A stretch of 5,815 bases of DNA from Nautiliaceae bacterium (GTDB lineage: Bacteria; Campylobacterota; Campylobacteria; Campylobacterales; Nautiliaceae). Shown here piece after piece: positions 1 to 5,048 of this stretch. Every line of letters starts with the position of its first letter. The stretch's first letter is position 1. The notes beneath the pieces are model-generated. The model ran no database searches and was not told where the DNA came from. It was given only the letters and a program-made list of their open reading frames with translations. The stretch spans positions 1 to 5,815 of the forward strand of contig JALVUH010000140.1 in assembly GCA_027035735.1 (NCBI GenBank). Reading direction: 5' to 3'. The translations under genes were made by a program, and so were the position numbers.

Positions 1-2441
1 TAAAGTATGAAATAGATATCATCAAACAGATGAAATTCCCAGGCTATATGCTAATTGTTTGGGATTTTATAAACTATGCAAAAGACCCCTCTCGTCATTT
101 AAGACCAACTGGTAACAAAATTCCAGTAGGACCAGGTAGAGGAAGTGCGGCTGGAAGTTTAGTAGCATATGCACTTGAAATTACTAATATTGACCCAATC
201 AAATATGGGCTACTTTTTGAAAGATTTTTAAATCCAGAAAGAGTATCTATGCCTGATATTGATGTTGATTTTTGTCAGGAAAGAAGAGATGAAGTAATTG
301 AATATGTTCAAAAAAAATATGGACACGAAAATGTAGCTCAAGTTATTACATTTGGTTCATTACTTGCAAAAGGTGTTTTAAGAGATGTAGCTAGAATTTT
401 TGGTATAGATTATTCTGAAGCTGATAAATTTGTAAAATTAATCCCAGACCAACTTGGAATAACACTTCAAAAGGCAAAAGAACTTGAAGAAAAAATTCTT
501 AAAATAATAAATGAAGACCCTTTATATGAAAGACTTTATTCTTTTGGAGAAGCTCTTGAAGGACTTAAAAGAAATACAGGAAAACATGCAGCAGGTGTAG
601 TAATAAGCGATGAAGCATTATGGAAAAAATCACCTTTATACAAACAAGATGAAAAAGATGAATTTCATACAACCCAATATTCTCTAAACTATCTTGAACC
701 TGTTGATTTAATTAAATTTGACTTTTTAGGATTAAAAACATTAACTGTTATTGATAGAGCAATTAAAAATATAAAAACCAATAAAAATAAAGAAGTAAAT
801 ATTGATGATTTAACTCTTGATGATGAAGAAGTTTTTAAGCTTATACAAAGTGGAAAAACACTAGGATTATTCCAAATAGAATCAGAAGGTATGCAAGATT
901 TAGCAAAAAGACTTAAACCTACTAATTTTGAAGATGTTATTGCTATGCTAGCACTTTATCGTCCAGGACCTATGGATGCTGGAATGCTTGATGATTATAT
1001 TGAGAGAAAACATGGAAGAAAACCAATTAGTTATTTTTATGATGAATTTGAAGAAGTCTTAAAACCAATTCTTGAGCCTACATATGGAGTAATTGTTTAT
1101 CAAGAACAAGTTATGCAAATAGTTCAAGCAATCGGTGGATTTAGCTTAGGTGAAGCAGATATTATTCGTAGGGCTATGGGTAAAAAAAAGAAAGACTTAA
1201 TGGCAAAATATGCTGAAGAATTTGCTACTCGTGCACAAAAAAGAGGCTTTTCTTATGAAAATGCAAAAGCACTTTTTAATCTAATTGAAAAATTCGCAGG
1301 TTATGGATTTAATAAATCCCACTCAGCCGCTTATGCAATGATTACATATCAAACTGCATGGCTTAAAAAATATTATCCTACCGAATTTTTTGCAAGTTTA
1401 CTTACATATGAAGCAGACAATACTGATAAAATTGCTAAATATATTGAAGAAGCAAAAAGTCTTGGAATTGAAGTGTTACCTCCTGATGTGCAAAAATCAA
1501 ATGCAGAATTTACTCCAATTGATGAAAAAATTCTTTTTGGATTAAGTGCTATTAAAGGAGTTGGAGGAAAAGCTATTGAGAGTATTATTGAAAATAGACC
1601 TTTTAAAGATTTAGAAGATTTTATACTTAAAATTGATACAAGTAAAGTAAACAAAAAAGTTTTAGAACAATTAATAAAATCAGGTGCAATGGATTCTTTT
1701 GGATATTCAAGAAAAACTCTACTTAATAATCTTGAAAATATACTTGAATACAAAAAAAGAGTAGAAGAGAAAAAAAATGCAATTAATCACGAAACTTCTC
1801 TTTTTGCAGGAATGGTAGAAGAAGATGAAAATGAACATCTTGAAATAAAAATTACAGATGAATTTGATACTAAAACCTTACTTGATGGAGAGTATGAAAC
1901 TTTAGGATTTTATGTTTCAGCGCATCCACTTGACCCTTTTAAAGAAAAAATAAACGAATTAAATTATAATCTCTCAAGTGATATTGAAGAAATACTAAAT
2001 CAAGAAGCTTTATTTATAGGAAAAATTGAAAATATTAAAGTTAGAATTTCAAAAAAAGGAAATAAATTTGCAATAGTAACTTTAATGGATTTTCATGGCA
2101 AAATTGATTTAATGGTATTTGAGAGGGATTTAGAAAAATTAGAACAGCTAAATAAAGATGAACCAATAGCCTTTAAAGCAAAAGTAGAAAAAGTAGGAGA
2201 ATTTTTAAGAATTTCAACTCGTAAAATTATGACACTTGAAGAAGCTAAAGATGAAAAAGCCGCTATTAAAGATGAAATAGTTATAATTGAAAAAGAAATC
2301 GGTGAAAATTATGAAGAAGATTTGCTAAAAATTTATGAAGAAATAACAAAAAATCCAGGAAATAAAAGAGCTATTTTAATAATTAAAACTCCTTTTGGAT
2401 TTTCATTAAAAGTAGACACAAATATAAGATGTAATTTTTAA
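1..2441 (+). CDS. dnaE: DNA polymerase III subunit alpha (C-terminal part, 5' end outside window)
   Basis: This is the catalytic subunit of the replicative DNA polymerase (C-family), acting in the cytoplasm at the fork with the beta clamp and clamp loader. The reading frame is open from the first full codon at base 3, so the Met at base 30 is internal; by comparison with E. coli DnaE roughly 300-350 N-terminal residues (PHP domain and part of the palm) lie upstream. Numbering from that Met: GPGRGS nucleotide-binding motif at 34-39; catalytic aspartates D76 and D78 in PDIDVDF and D231 in IKFDFLGL (E. coli D401, D403, D555); RPGPM at 311-315; YQEQVMQI near 357; MGKKK at 383-387; FNKSHSAAYA at 427-436; helix-hairpin-helix around 501-523; a possible clamp-binding pentamer ETSLF at 588-592; OB fold around 660-705. 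The tail after the OB fold looks shorter than in E. coli. It ends in TAA, interlocked with the convergent gene's stop. The identification is very secure. Confidence 0.97.
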   Translation, partial: KYEIDIIKQMKFPGYMLIVWDFINYAKDPSRHLRPTGNKIPVGPGRGSAAGSLVAYALEITNIDPIKYGLLFERFLNPERVSMPDIDVDFCQERRDEVIEYVQKKYGHENVAQVITFGSLLAKGVLRDVARIFGIDYSEADKFVKLIPDQLGITLQKAKELEEKILKIINEDPLYERLYSFGEALEGLKRNTGKHAAGVVISDEALWKKSPLYKQDEKDEFHTTQYSLNYLEPVDLIKFDFLGLKTLTVIDRAIKNIKTNKNKEVNIDDLTLDDEEVFKLIQSGKTLGLFQIESEGMQDLAKRLKPTNFEDVIAMLALYRPGPMDAGMLDDYIERKHGRKPISYFYDEFEEVLKPILEPTYGVIVYQEQVMQIVQAIGGFSLGEADIIRRAMGKKKKDLMAKYAEEFATRAQKRGFSYENAKALFNLIEKFAGYGFNKSHSAAYAMITYQTAWLKKYYPTEFFASLLTYEADNTDKIAKYIEEAKSLGIEVLPPDVQKSNAEFTPIDEKILFGLSAIKGVGGKAIESIIENRPFKDLEDFILKIDTSKVNKKVLEQLIKSGAMDSFGYSRKTLLNNLENILEYKKRVEEKKNAINHETSLFAGMVEEDENEHLEIKITDEFDTKTLLDGEYETLGFYVSAHPLDPFKEKINELNYNLSSDIEEILNQEALFIGKIENIKVRISKKGNKFAIVTLMDFHGKIDLMVFERDLEKLEQLNKDEPIAFKAKVEKVGEFLRISTRKIMTLEEAKDEKAAIKDEIVIIEKEIGENYEEDLLKIYEEITKNPGNKRAILIIKTPFGFSLKVDTNIRCNF

Positions 2442-2869
2442 CTTATAAGCTCTTTTATTTTCTCCTTAAAATTACATAAAAATTCTGGAAACTCCTCATC
2501 TACTTTAGATAAATCTAAATATTCCCTAAAAAATGTATCTACATCAATACCGCTTTGTATTCCAAGAGAATATCCTTTAAACATCTCTTTAAGTTTTGGT
2601 GAATCTACCATATCAACTAAACTCTCAGCTAAAGCTATAGCATCATCAAACATACCCTCTTTCCAAAAACCAATCAAATTATCTGTAAGAGTTATTAAAG
2701 CAAATCTCTCTTCTTCATTATTTAAATCAAACTTTTCATTATTAGATAATTTTTGCTGATAATATAAAAATGCTTCATTATAAGCTTTTTCAAATTCTTC
2801 TTCTGCTTTTTTGATATCATTTTTACTTAATGCATTTCTAAATTCAACATAATGATTCTTAACTCCCAT
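2438..2869 (-). CDS. Conserved-looking hypothetical protein, 143 aa, helical and acidic
   Basis: I do not recognise a family. The protein is 143 residues, rich in Glu, Asp, Lys and Phe/Tyr, with no signal peptide, no membrane segment and a single cysteine (C132). It reads as consecutive amphipathic helices: residues 10-43 resemble a TPR-like helical pair, then 53-70, 73-88, 92-103 and a C-terminal helix at 131-142. A soluble cytoplasmic helical protein is the safest description. The start at 2869 has a good ribosome binding site (AAAGGA, six bases before ATG) and an extended -10 promoter just upstream, and the frame is free of stops, so I take the gene as real. It is convergent with dnaE (4-base overlap) and divergent from the RRM gene. 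From memory, C. jejuni also has an opposite-strand hypothetical gene directly after dnaE (Cj0719c); whether it is homologous I cannot tell. Function unknown. Confidence 0.82.
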   Translation of the reverse strand: MGVKNHYVEFRNALSKNDIKKAEEEFEKAYNEAFLYYQQKLSNNEKFDLNNEEERFALITLTDNLIGFWKEGMFDDAIALAESLVDMVDSPKLKEMFKGYSLGIQSGIDVDTFFREYLDLSKVDEEFPEFLCNFKEKIKELIS

Positions 2870-2888
2870 AAAATTCCTTTTTTTATAA

Positions 2889-2897
2889 ATTATAACA
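2889..2897 (-). promoter_or_regulatory. Extended -10 promoter for the 143-aa hypothetical gene
   Basis: On the minus strand the sequence reads TGTTATAAT, a perfect extended -10 (TG-n-TATAAT), with the hexamer at 2894-2889. Initiation about seven bases downstream would fall near 2882, giving a leader of only about 12 bases that still holds the AAAGGA ribosome binding site. No convincing -35 hexamer sits at the usual distance; an exact TTGACA on this strand at 2938-2933 is about 38 bases away, which is too far. The lack of a -35 agrees with extended -10 promoters and with what is known of sigma-70 promoters in Campylobacterota. Confidence 0.6.
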
Positions 2898-2904
2898 TTT
2901 TTAT

Positions 2905-2933
2905 TTGCTTTTTATTTTATTTACCGCTATAAT
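2905..2933 (+). promoter_or_regulatory. Sigma-70-type promoter for the RRM protein gene
   Basis: An exact TATAAT -10 hexamer lies at 2928-2933. TTGCTT at 2905-2910 is a partial -35 (three of six positions) at an ideal 17-base spacing, and the spacer is strongly T-rich, as in Campylobacterota housekeeping promoters. The expected start site is near 2940, giving a leader of about 25 bases before the ATG at 2965, with the ribosome binding site inside it. The promoter lies back to back with the minus-strand extended -10 at 2889-2897. Confidence 0.7.
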
Positions 2934-2954
2934 GTCAATGCAAATTTATTTTTT

Positions 2955-2960
2955 AGGATT
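2955..2960 (+). promoter_or_regulatory. Ribosome binding site deciding the RRM gene start
   Basis: AGGATT lies with AGGA ending six bases before the ATG at 2965. This fixes the start there. The longer frame, which opens at a TTG at 2905, would begin inside the promoter and add 20 residues not expected before an RRM. Confidence 0.8.
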
Positions 2961-2964
2961 ACAC

Positions 2965-3222
2965 ATGAAAACACTTTACGTAGGAAACATTAACTACAAC
3001 GCAACTGCAGAAGACTTAAAACCAATATTCGCTGAATATGGAGAAGTAATCTCAGTAAAAATCATTAATGATAGAGAAACAGGAAGAAGCAAAGGTTTTG
3101 GATTCGTTGAAATGGAAAGCGGTGCTGATACAGCAGCTGAAGAACTTGATGGAAAAGAATTTCAAGGAAGAAGACTTAGAGTAAACGAAGCTAGACCTAG
3201 AGCTCCAAGAACAGAAGCTTAG
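2965..3222 (+). CDS. Single-RRM RNA-binding protein, 85 aa
   Basis: A small cytoplasmic RNA-recognition-motif protein that should bind single-stranded RNA (possibly ssDNA). The whole protein is one RRM: RNP2 is LYVGNI at residues 4-9 and RNP1 is KGFGFVEM at 43-50, with the aromatic residues Y5, F45 and F47 that stack on bases. The second helix is at about 55-61, the last strand at 69-74, then a short basic tail (EARPRAPRTEA). Its length matches the stand-alone RRM proteins of cyanobacteria and Campylobacterota (H. pylori HP0827 is the type I have in mind). I start it at 2965, not at the upstream TTG, because of the AGGATT ribosome binding site and the promoter position. Codon choice differs from its neighbours: four of five Asn codons are AAC, whereas AAT dominates elsewhere, which suggests high expression. 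It appears monocistronic, with its own promoter and a terminator at its stop codon. The RNA target is unknown. Confidence 0.93.
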   Translation: MKTLYVGNINYNATAEDLKPIFAEYGEVISVKIINDRETGRSKGFGFVEMESGADTAAEELDGKEFQGRRLRVNEARPRAPRTEA

Positions 3223-3236
3223 TCTTTCTGTTTTTT
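3207..3236 (+). terminator. Probable intrinsic terminator of the RRM gene, overlapping its stop codon
   Basis: AACAGAA at 3210-3216 pairs perfectly with TTCTGTT at 3226-3232, and the stem can extend outward through a G-U pair to 3207/3235. The loop of about nine bases (3217-3225) contains the TAG stop codon at 3220-3222. The 3' arm runs straight into six T residues (3231-3236), as expected of a Rho-independent terminator. The stem has only two G-C pairs, so it is weak by E. coli standards but reasonable for this AT-rich genome. Confidence 0.6.
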
Positions 3237-3277
3237 AATAAACTACTATTCTTTATTTTTTTAAATTTATCATTTTT

Positions 3278-3310
3278 CTTAAACAAACCTTAATTTAAGA
3301 TTGTTTTAAG
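3278..3310. repeat. 33-base dyad upstream of rpmE (operator-like or hairpin)
   Basis: The segment is symmetric about base 3294, with 13 of 16 opposed positions complementary. It contains CTTAA at 3278 and 3289 and the inverse TTAAG at 3295 and 3306, so equal half-sites are 11 bases apart on each side. As RNA it could fold into a long AT-rich hairpin with a bulged T at 3304. No U-tract follows on either strand, so it is not a standard terminator. A dimer- or tetramer-binding operator or a leader structure for rpmE are both possible; which cannot be decided from sequence. Confidence 0.5.
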
Positions 3311-3339
3311 TTTAAAAAAGTAAAATTTCAAACTTAAAA
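3304..3339. repeat. 10-base perfect inverted repeat overlapping the 33-base dyad
   Basis: TTTTAAGTTT at 3304-3313 is the exact reverse complement of AAACTTAAAA at 3330-3339, with a 16-base spacer. After one A/C mismatch three more pairs (3315-3317 with 3326-3328) can form. The left arm also belongs to the right arm of the dyad at 3278-3310, so the two hairpins cannot form together. It ends 33 bases before the rpmE start codon. The AT-richness makes chance matches more likely, but a 10-base perfect match is still notable. Confidence 0.45.
3321..3326 (+). promoter_or_regulatory. Possible -10 element for the rpmE operon
   Basis: TAAAAT lies where a start site near 3333 would give a leader of about 40 bases. 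It has no extended TG, and the best -35 candidate (TTGTTT at 3301-3306) is only 14 bases away, so the call is weak. A promoter in 3237-3345 is expected because the RRM gene seems to be terminated upstream. If this is the one, the two inverted repeats would overlap the promoter itself. Confidence 0.3.
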
Positions 3340-3372
3340 ATTATAGGCTAAAAACCTAAAAAAGGATTATAA

Positions 3373-3573
3373 ATGAAAAAAGGTATTCATCCTGAGTATA
3401 TGGAATGCACAGTAACTTGTACTTGTGGACATGTATTTAAAGTTTTATCTACAAAACCTGAACTTAGAATTGAAGTATGTGACCAATGCCATCCGTTCTA
3501 TACTGGTAAAGAAAGAACTATAGAAAAAGGTGGAAAAGTAGATAAATTTAAGAAAAAATACGGTCTTGCATAA
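3373..3573 (+). CDS. rpmE: 50S ribosomal protein L31 (zinc-binding type)
   Basis: A large-subunit ribosomal protein of the central protuberance that contributes to bridges with the small subunit. The 66 residues align from end to end with E. coli RpmE: MKKGIHPEY at the start, CxC at C16/C18, CDQC at C36/C39 and the HPFYTGK signature at 40-46, then the basic GGKVDKFKKKYG tail. The four cysteines make this the zinc-binding (C+) form. The zinc-free paralogue form is not seen in this window. An additional cysteine, C12, lies just before the first pair. The start is fixed by AAGGA at 3362-3366, six bases before ATG. It is the first gene of a tightly packed operon: the next start codon directly follows its TAA. 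Inverted repeats upstream may be its regulatory sites. Confidence 0.97.
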   Translation: MKKGIHPEYMECTVTCTCGHVFKVLSTKPELRIEVCDQCHPFYTGKERTIEKGGKVDKFKKKYGLA

Positions 3574-4362
3574 TTGGTTATATTTACACCAACTCCAATT
3601 GGAAATTTAGAAGATATATCAAAAAGGGCTTTAAAAGCCCTTGAAAATGCTGAAATAATCTTTTGCGAAGATACTCGTGTTACAAAAAAACTTCTTAATT
3701 TATACAATATTCCTTTGAATAAAACTTTTATTTCAATGCATTCTCACAATGAAGACAAAATAATAAAAAATTTAAATAAAGATGATTTAATTCACAAAAA
3801 CTGCGTTTATGTAAGTGATGCAGGAATGCCTGGTATTAGTGATCCAGGAACTAAACTTATACAATTTTGCCAAAAAGAAAATATTCCTTATACTGTAATT
3901 CCTGGAGCAAATGCCGCATTAACTGCTTTTGTAGCAAGCGGATTTGAGGGTGAATTTTGTTTTTTTGGATTTTTACCTCACAAAGGAAAAGAGAGAGAAA
4001 ATAAACTACTAAAAATTTTAGAAAATGATAAAATTTCTATACTTTATGAATCTCCTCATAGAATAGAAAAACTTATAAATGAACTCAAAACTTATATACC
4101 TGAGAGAATTATATTTTTAGCTAAAGAACTCACAAAAGTACATGAAACTTTTATTAAAGCTAAAGCAAAAGATATAAAAATAGATAATACTAAAGGTGAG
4201 TGGGTTGTTGTAATTGATAAAGGTGAAAAAAACAAAAAATTAGAACTTACTTATGAAGATATTTTAAATTTAAATTTACCTCTTAAAGAAAAAAGTAAAC
4301 TTCTTGCAAAAATCTCTCACAAATCGCCAAAAGAGATATATAAAGAGCTATTAAATTCCTAA
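3574..4362 (+). CDS. rsmI: 16S rRNA (cytidine(1402)-2'-O)-methyltransferase, TTG start
   Basis: RsmI 2'-O-methylates C1402 in the decoding centre of 16S rRNA using S-adenosylmethionine. The family belongs to the tetrapyrrole-methylase (CbiF-like) fold. Motifs in its 262 residues: FTPTPIGNL at 4-12, FCEDTR at 30-35, HSHNE at 56-60, VSDAGMPGISDPG at 80-92, PGANAALTAF at 110-119, FFGFLPHKGKER at 130-141, YESPHRI at 158-164, AKELTKVHE at 183-191 and GEWVVVI at 208-214, then a C-terminal helical extension. The start is TTG at 3574, directly after the rpmE TAA and in the same frame; it places one residue before VIFTPTP, as in relatives that begin MLYFVPTP. No start codon further in fits, and no Shine-Dalgarno sequence is visible, so translation probably depends on re-initiation after rpmE. 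Length and motifs are complete. Confidence 0.95.
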   Translation: MVIFTPTPIGNLEDISKRALKALENAEIIFCEDTRVTKKLLNLYNIPLNKTFISMHSHNEDKIIKNLNKDDLIHKNCVYVSDAGMPGISDPGTKLIQFCQKENIPYTVIPGANAALTAFVASGFEGEFCFFGFLPHKGKERENKLLKILENDKISILYESPHRIEKLINELKTYIPERIIFLAKELTKVHETFIKAKAKDIKIDNTKGEWVVVIDKGEKNKKLELTYEDILNLNLPLKEKSKLLAKISHKSPKEIYKELLNS

Positions 4363-4367
4363 ACTTT

Positions 4368-4380
4368 TGATAAAATATCA
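4368..4380 (+). promoter_or_regulatory. Palindromic extended -10-like sequence directly before rlmB
   Basis: TGATAAAATATCA at 4368-4380 is a perfect 13-base palindrome (TGATA-AAA-TATCA) and also reads as an extended -10 (TG-A-TAAAAT). A transcript from it would start close to the rlmB ATG at 4383. In such AT-rich DNA this may be chance, and I see no -35. Confidence 0.25.
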
Positions 4381-4382
4381 TT

Positions 4383-5048
4383 ATGATAGTTTATGGAAAA
4401 AGAGTAGTAGAATACATAATTAATAAACATCCTAATATTGTTAAAGAAATTTTAATTGCAAAAAAATTAAACAAAAAAGAGCTAAAAAAATTCAAAAACT
4501 TTAAAATAAAATTTATAGACAATAAATTAGCTCAAAAATTAAGTCATAATGGAAATCATCAAGGTTTTTTTGCAAAAATAGAATTTACTCCACAAAAATG
4601 GGATATTGTAGGAAATAAAATTTTAATTCTTGATAATGTAACCGATATGGGAAATTTAGGAGCAATTACAAGAACTGCTTATGCTCTTGGAATAGATTTA
4701 ATGATAGTTACCGGAATTAAAGAGCTAAAATGGGATAGACTAATAAGAACAAGTGCTGGAGCAGCTATTGATATGAAAATAATCAATTTTCCAAATATAC
4801 TTGAACTTATTAATATTTTAAAAACAAAAAAATATCATTTAATAGGAGCTGATTTAGGAGGCAAGTGCAAACCATCAAAAAAAGAACAAATAGCTCTTAT
4901 TATGGGAAATGAAGGAGAAGGACTAAGTAAAAAAGTAAAAGAAAAACTTGATGAAATTATTACAATTGAAATGAAAAAAGATTTTGATTCACTAAATGTT
5001 TCAGTTGCCGCTGGAATACTAATAGATAGGATTGTAAATGAATGCTGA
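4383..5048 (+). CDS. rlmB: SpoU/TrmH-family rRNA 2'-O-methyltransferase, probably 23S rRNA G2251 (RlmB)
   Basis: A SPOUT-class (knotted) RNA ribose methyltransferase using S-adenosylmethionine. Residues 1-68 form the small RNA-substrate-binding domain typical of RlmB (GKRVVEYIINKHP near the start, then a strand-rich stretch ending HQGFFAKI). The catalytic domain carries motif 1 around 84-102 (DNVTDMGNLGAITRTAYAL, with N91 and R97), motif 2 LIMGNEGEGLS at 172-182 (E177) and motif 3 DSLNVSVAAGI at 202-212 (N205). At 221 residues it is a little shorter than E. coli RlmB (243). The ATG at 4383 is bounded by an in-frame TAA at 4371, so the start is secure, but no Shine-Dalgarno is seen in the 20-base gap after rsmI. 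Position next to rsmI matches Campylobacter, where the orthologue is called RlmB; another SpoU target (a tRNA, or another 23S position) cannot be excluded. The family is sure, the exact rRNA position less so. Confidence 0.88.
   Translation: MIVYGKRVVEYIINKHPNIVKEILIAKKLNKKELKKFKNFKIKFIDNKLAQKLSHNGNHQGFFAKIEFTPQKWDIVGNKILILDNVTDMGNLGAITRTAYALGIDLMIVTGIKELKWDRLIRTSAGAAIDMKIINFPNILELINILKTKKYHLIGADLGGKCKPSKKEQIALIMGNEGEGLSKKVKEKLDEIITIEMKKDFDSLNVSVAAGILIDRIVNEC
5028..5031 (+). promoter_or_regulatory. Ribosome binding site of the RodZ-like gene, inside rlmB
   Basis: AGGA lies within the last codons of rlmB, six bases before the ATG at 5038. It supports the start that overlaps rlmB by 11 bases, and implies translation of the RodZ-like protein need not rely on coupling alone. 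Confidence 0.75.

Noticed and set aside
1373..1753. 126-codon open frame on the minus strand inside dnaE
   Set aside because: It lies wholly antisense to well-conserved DnaE sequence (including the helix-hairpin-helix region), has no ribosome binding site or family motif, and its Ser/Leu/Ile-rich product is what antisense of AT-rich coding DNA gives.
2905..2964. Twenty-residue N-terminal extension of the RRM protein from a TTG start
   Set aside because: This TTG is part of the putative -35 hexamer and the extension spans the -10. The ATG at 2965 has the proper ribosome binding site and begins the RRM fold exactly.
3237..3262. AATAAA/TTTATT stem followed by T residues as a second terminator
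   Set aside because: The stem is six A-T pairs only, too weak to claim in this composition; the stem at 3207-3236 is better.
3344..3358. TAGG/CCTA four-base stem just before the rpmE ribosome binding site, considered as a riboswitch-like switch
   Set aside because: Four pairs with a seven-base loop is within chance, and it does not cover the AAGGA.
3498..3707. 69-codon open frame on the minus strand across the rpmE/rsmI junction
   Set aside because: It is antisense to conserved L31 and RsmI motifs and shows no recognisable protein features.
4368..4388. Fur-box-like sequence before rlmB (TGATAAAATATCATTAT)
   Set aside because: The likeness to GATAAT repeats is what AT-rich DNA often gives, and iron control of an rRNA methyltransferase has no support here.
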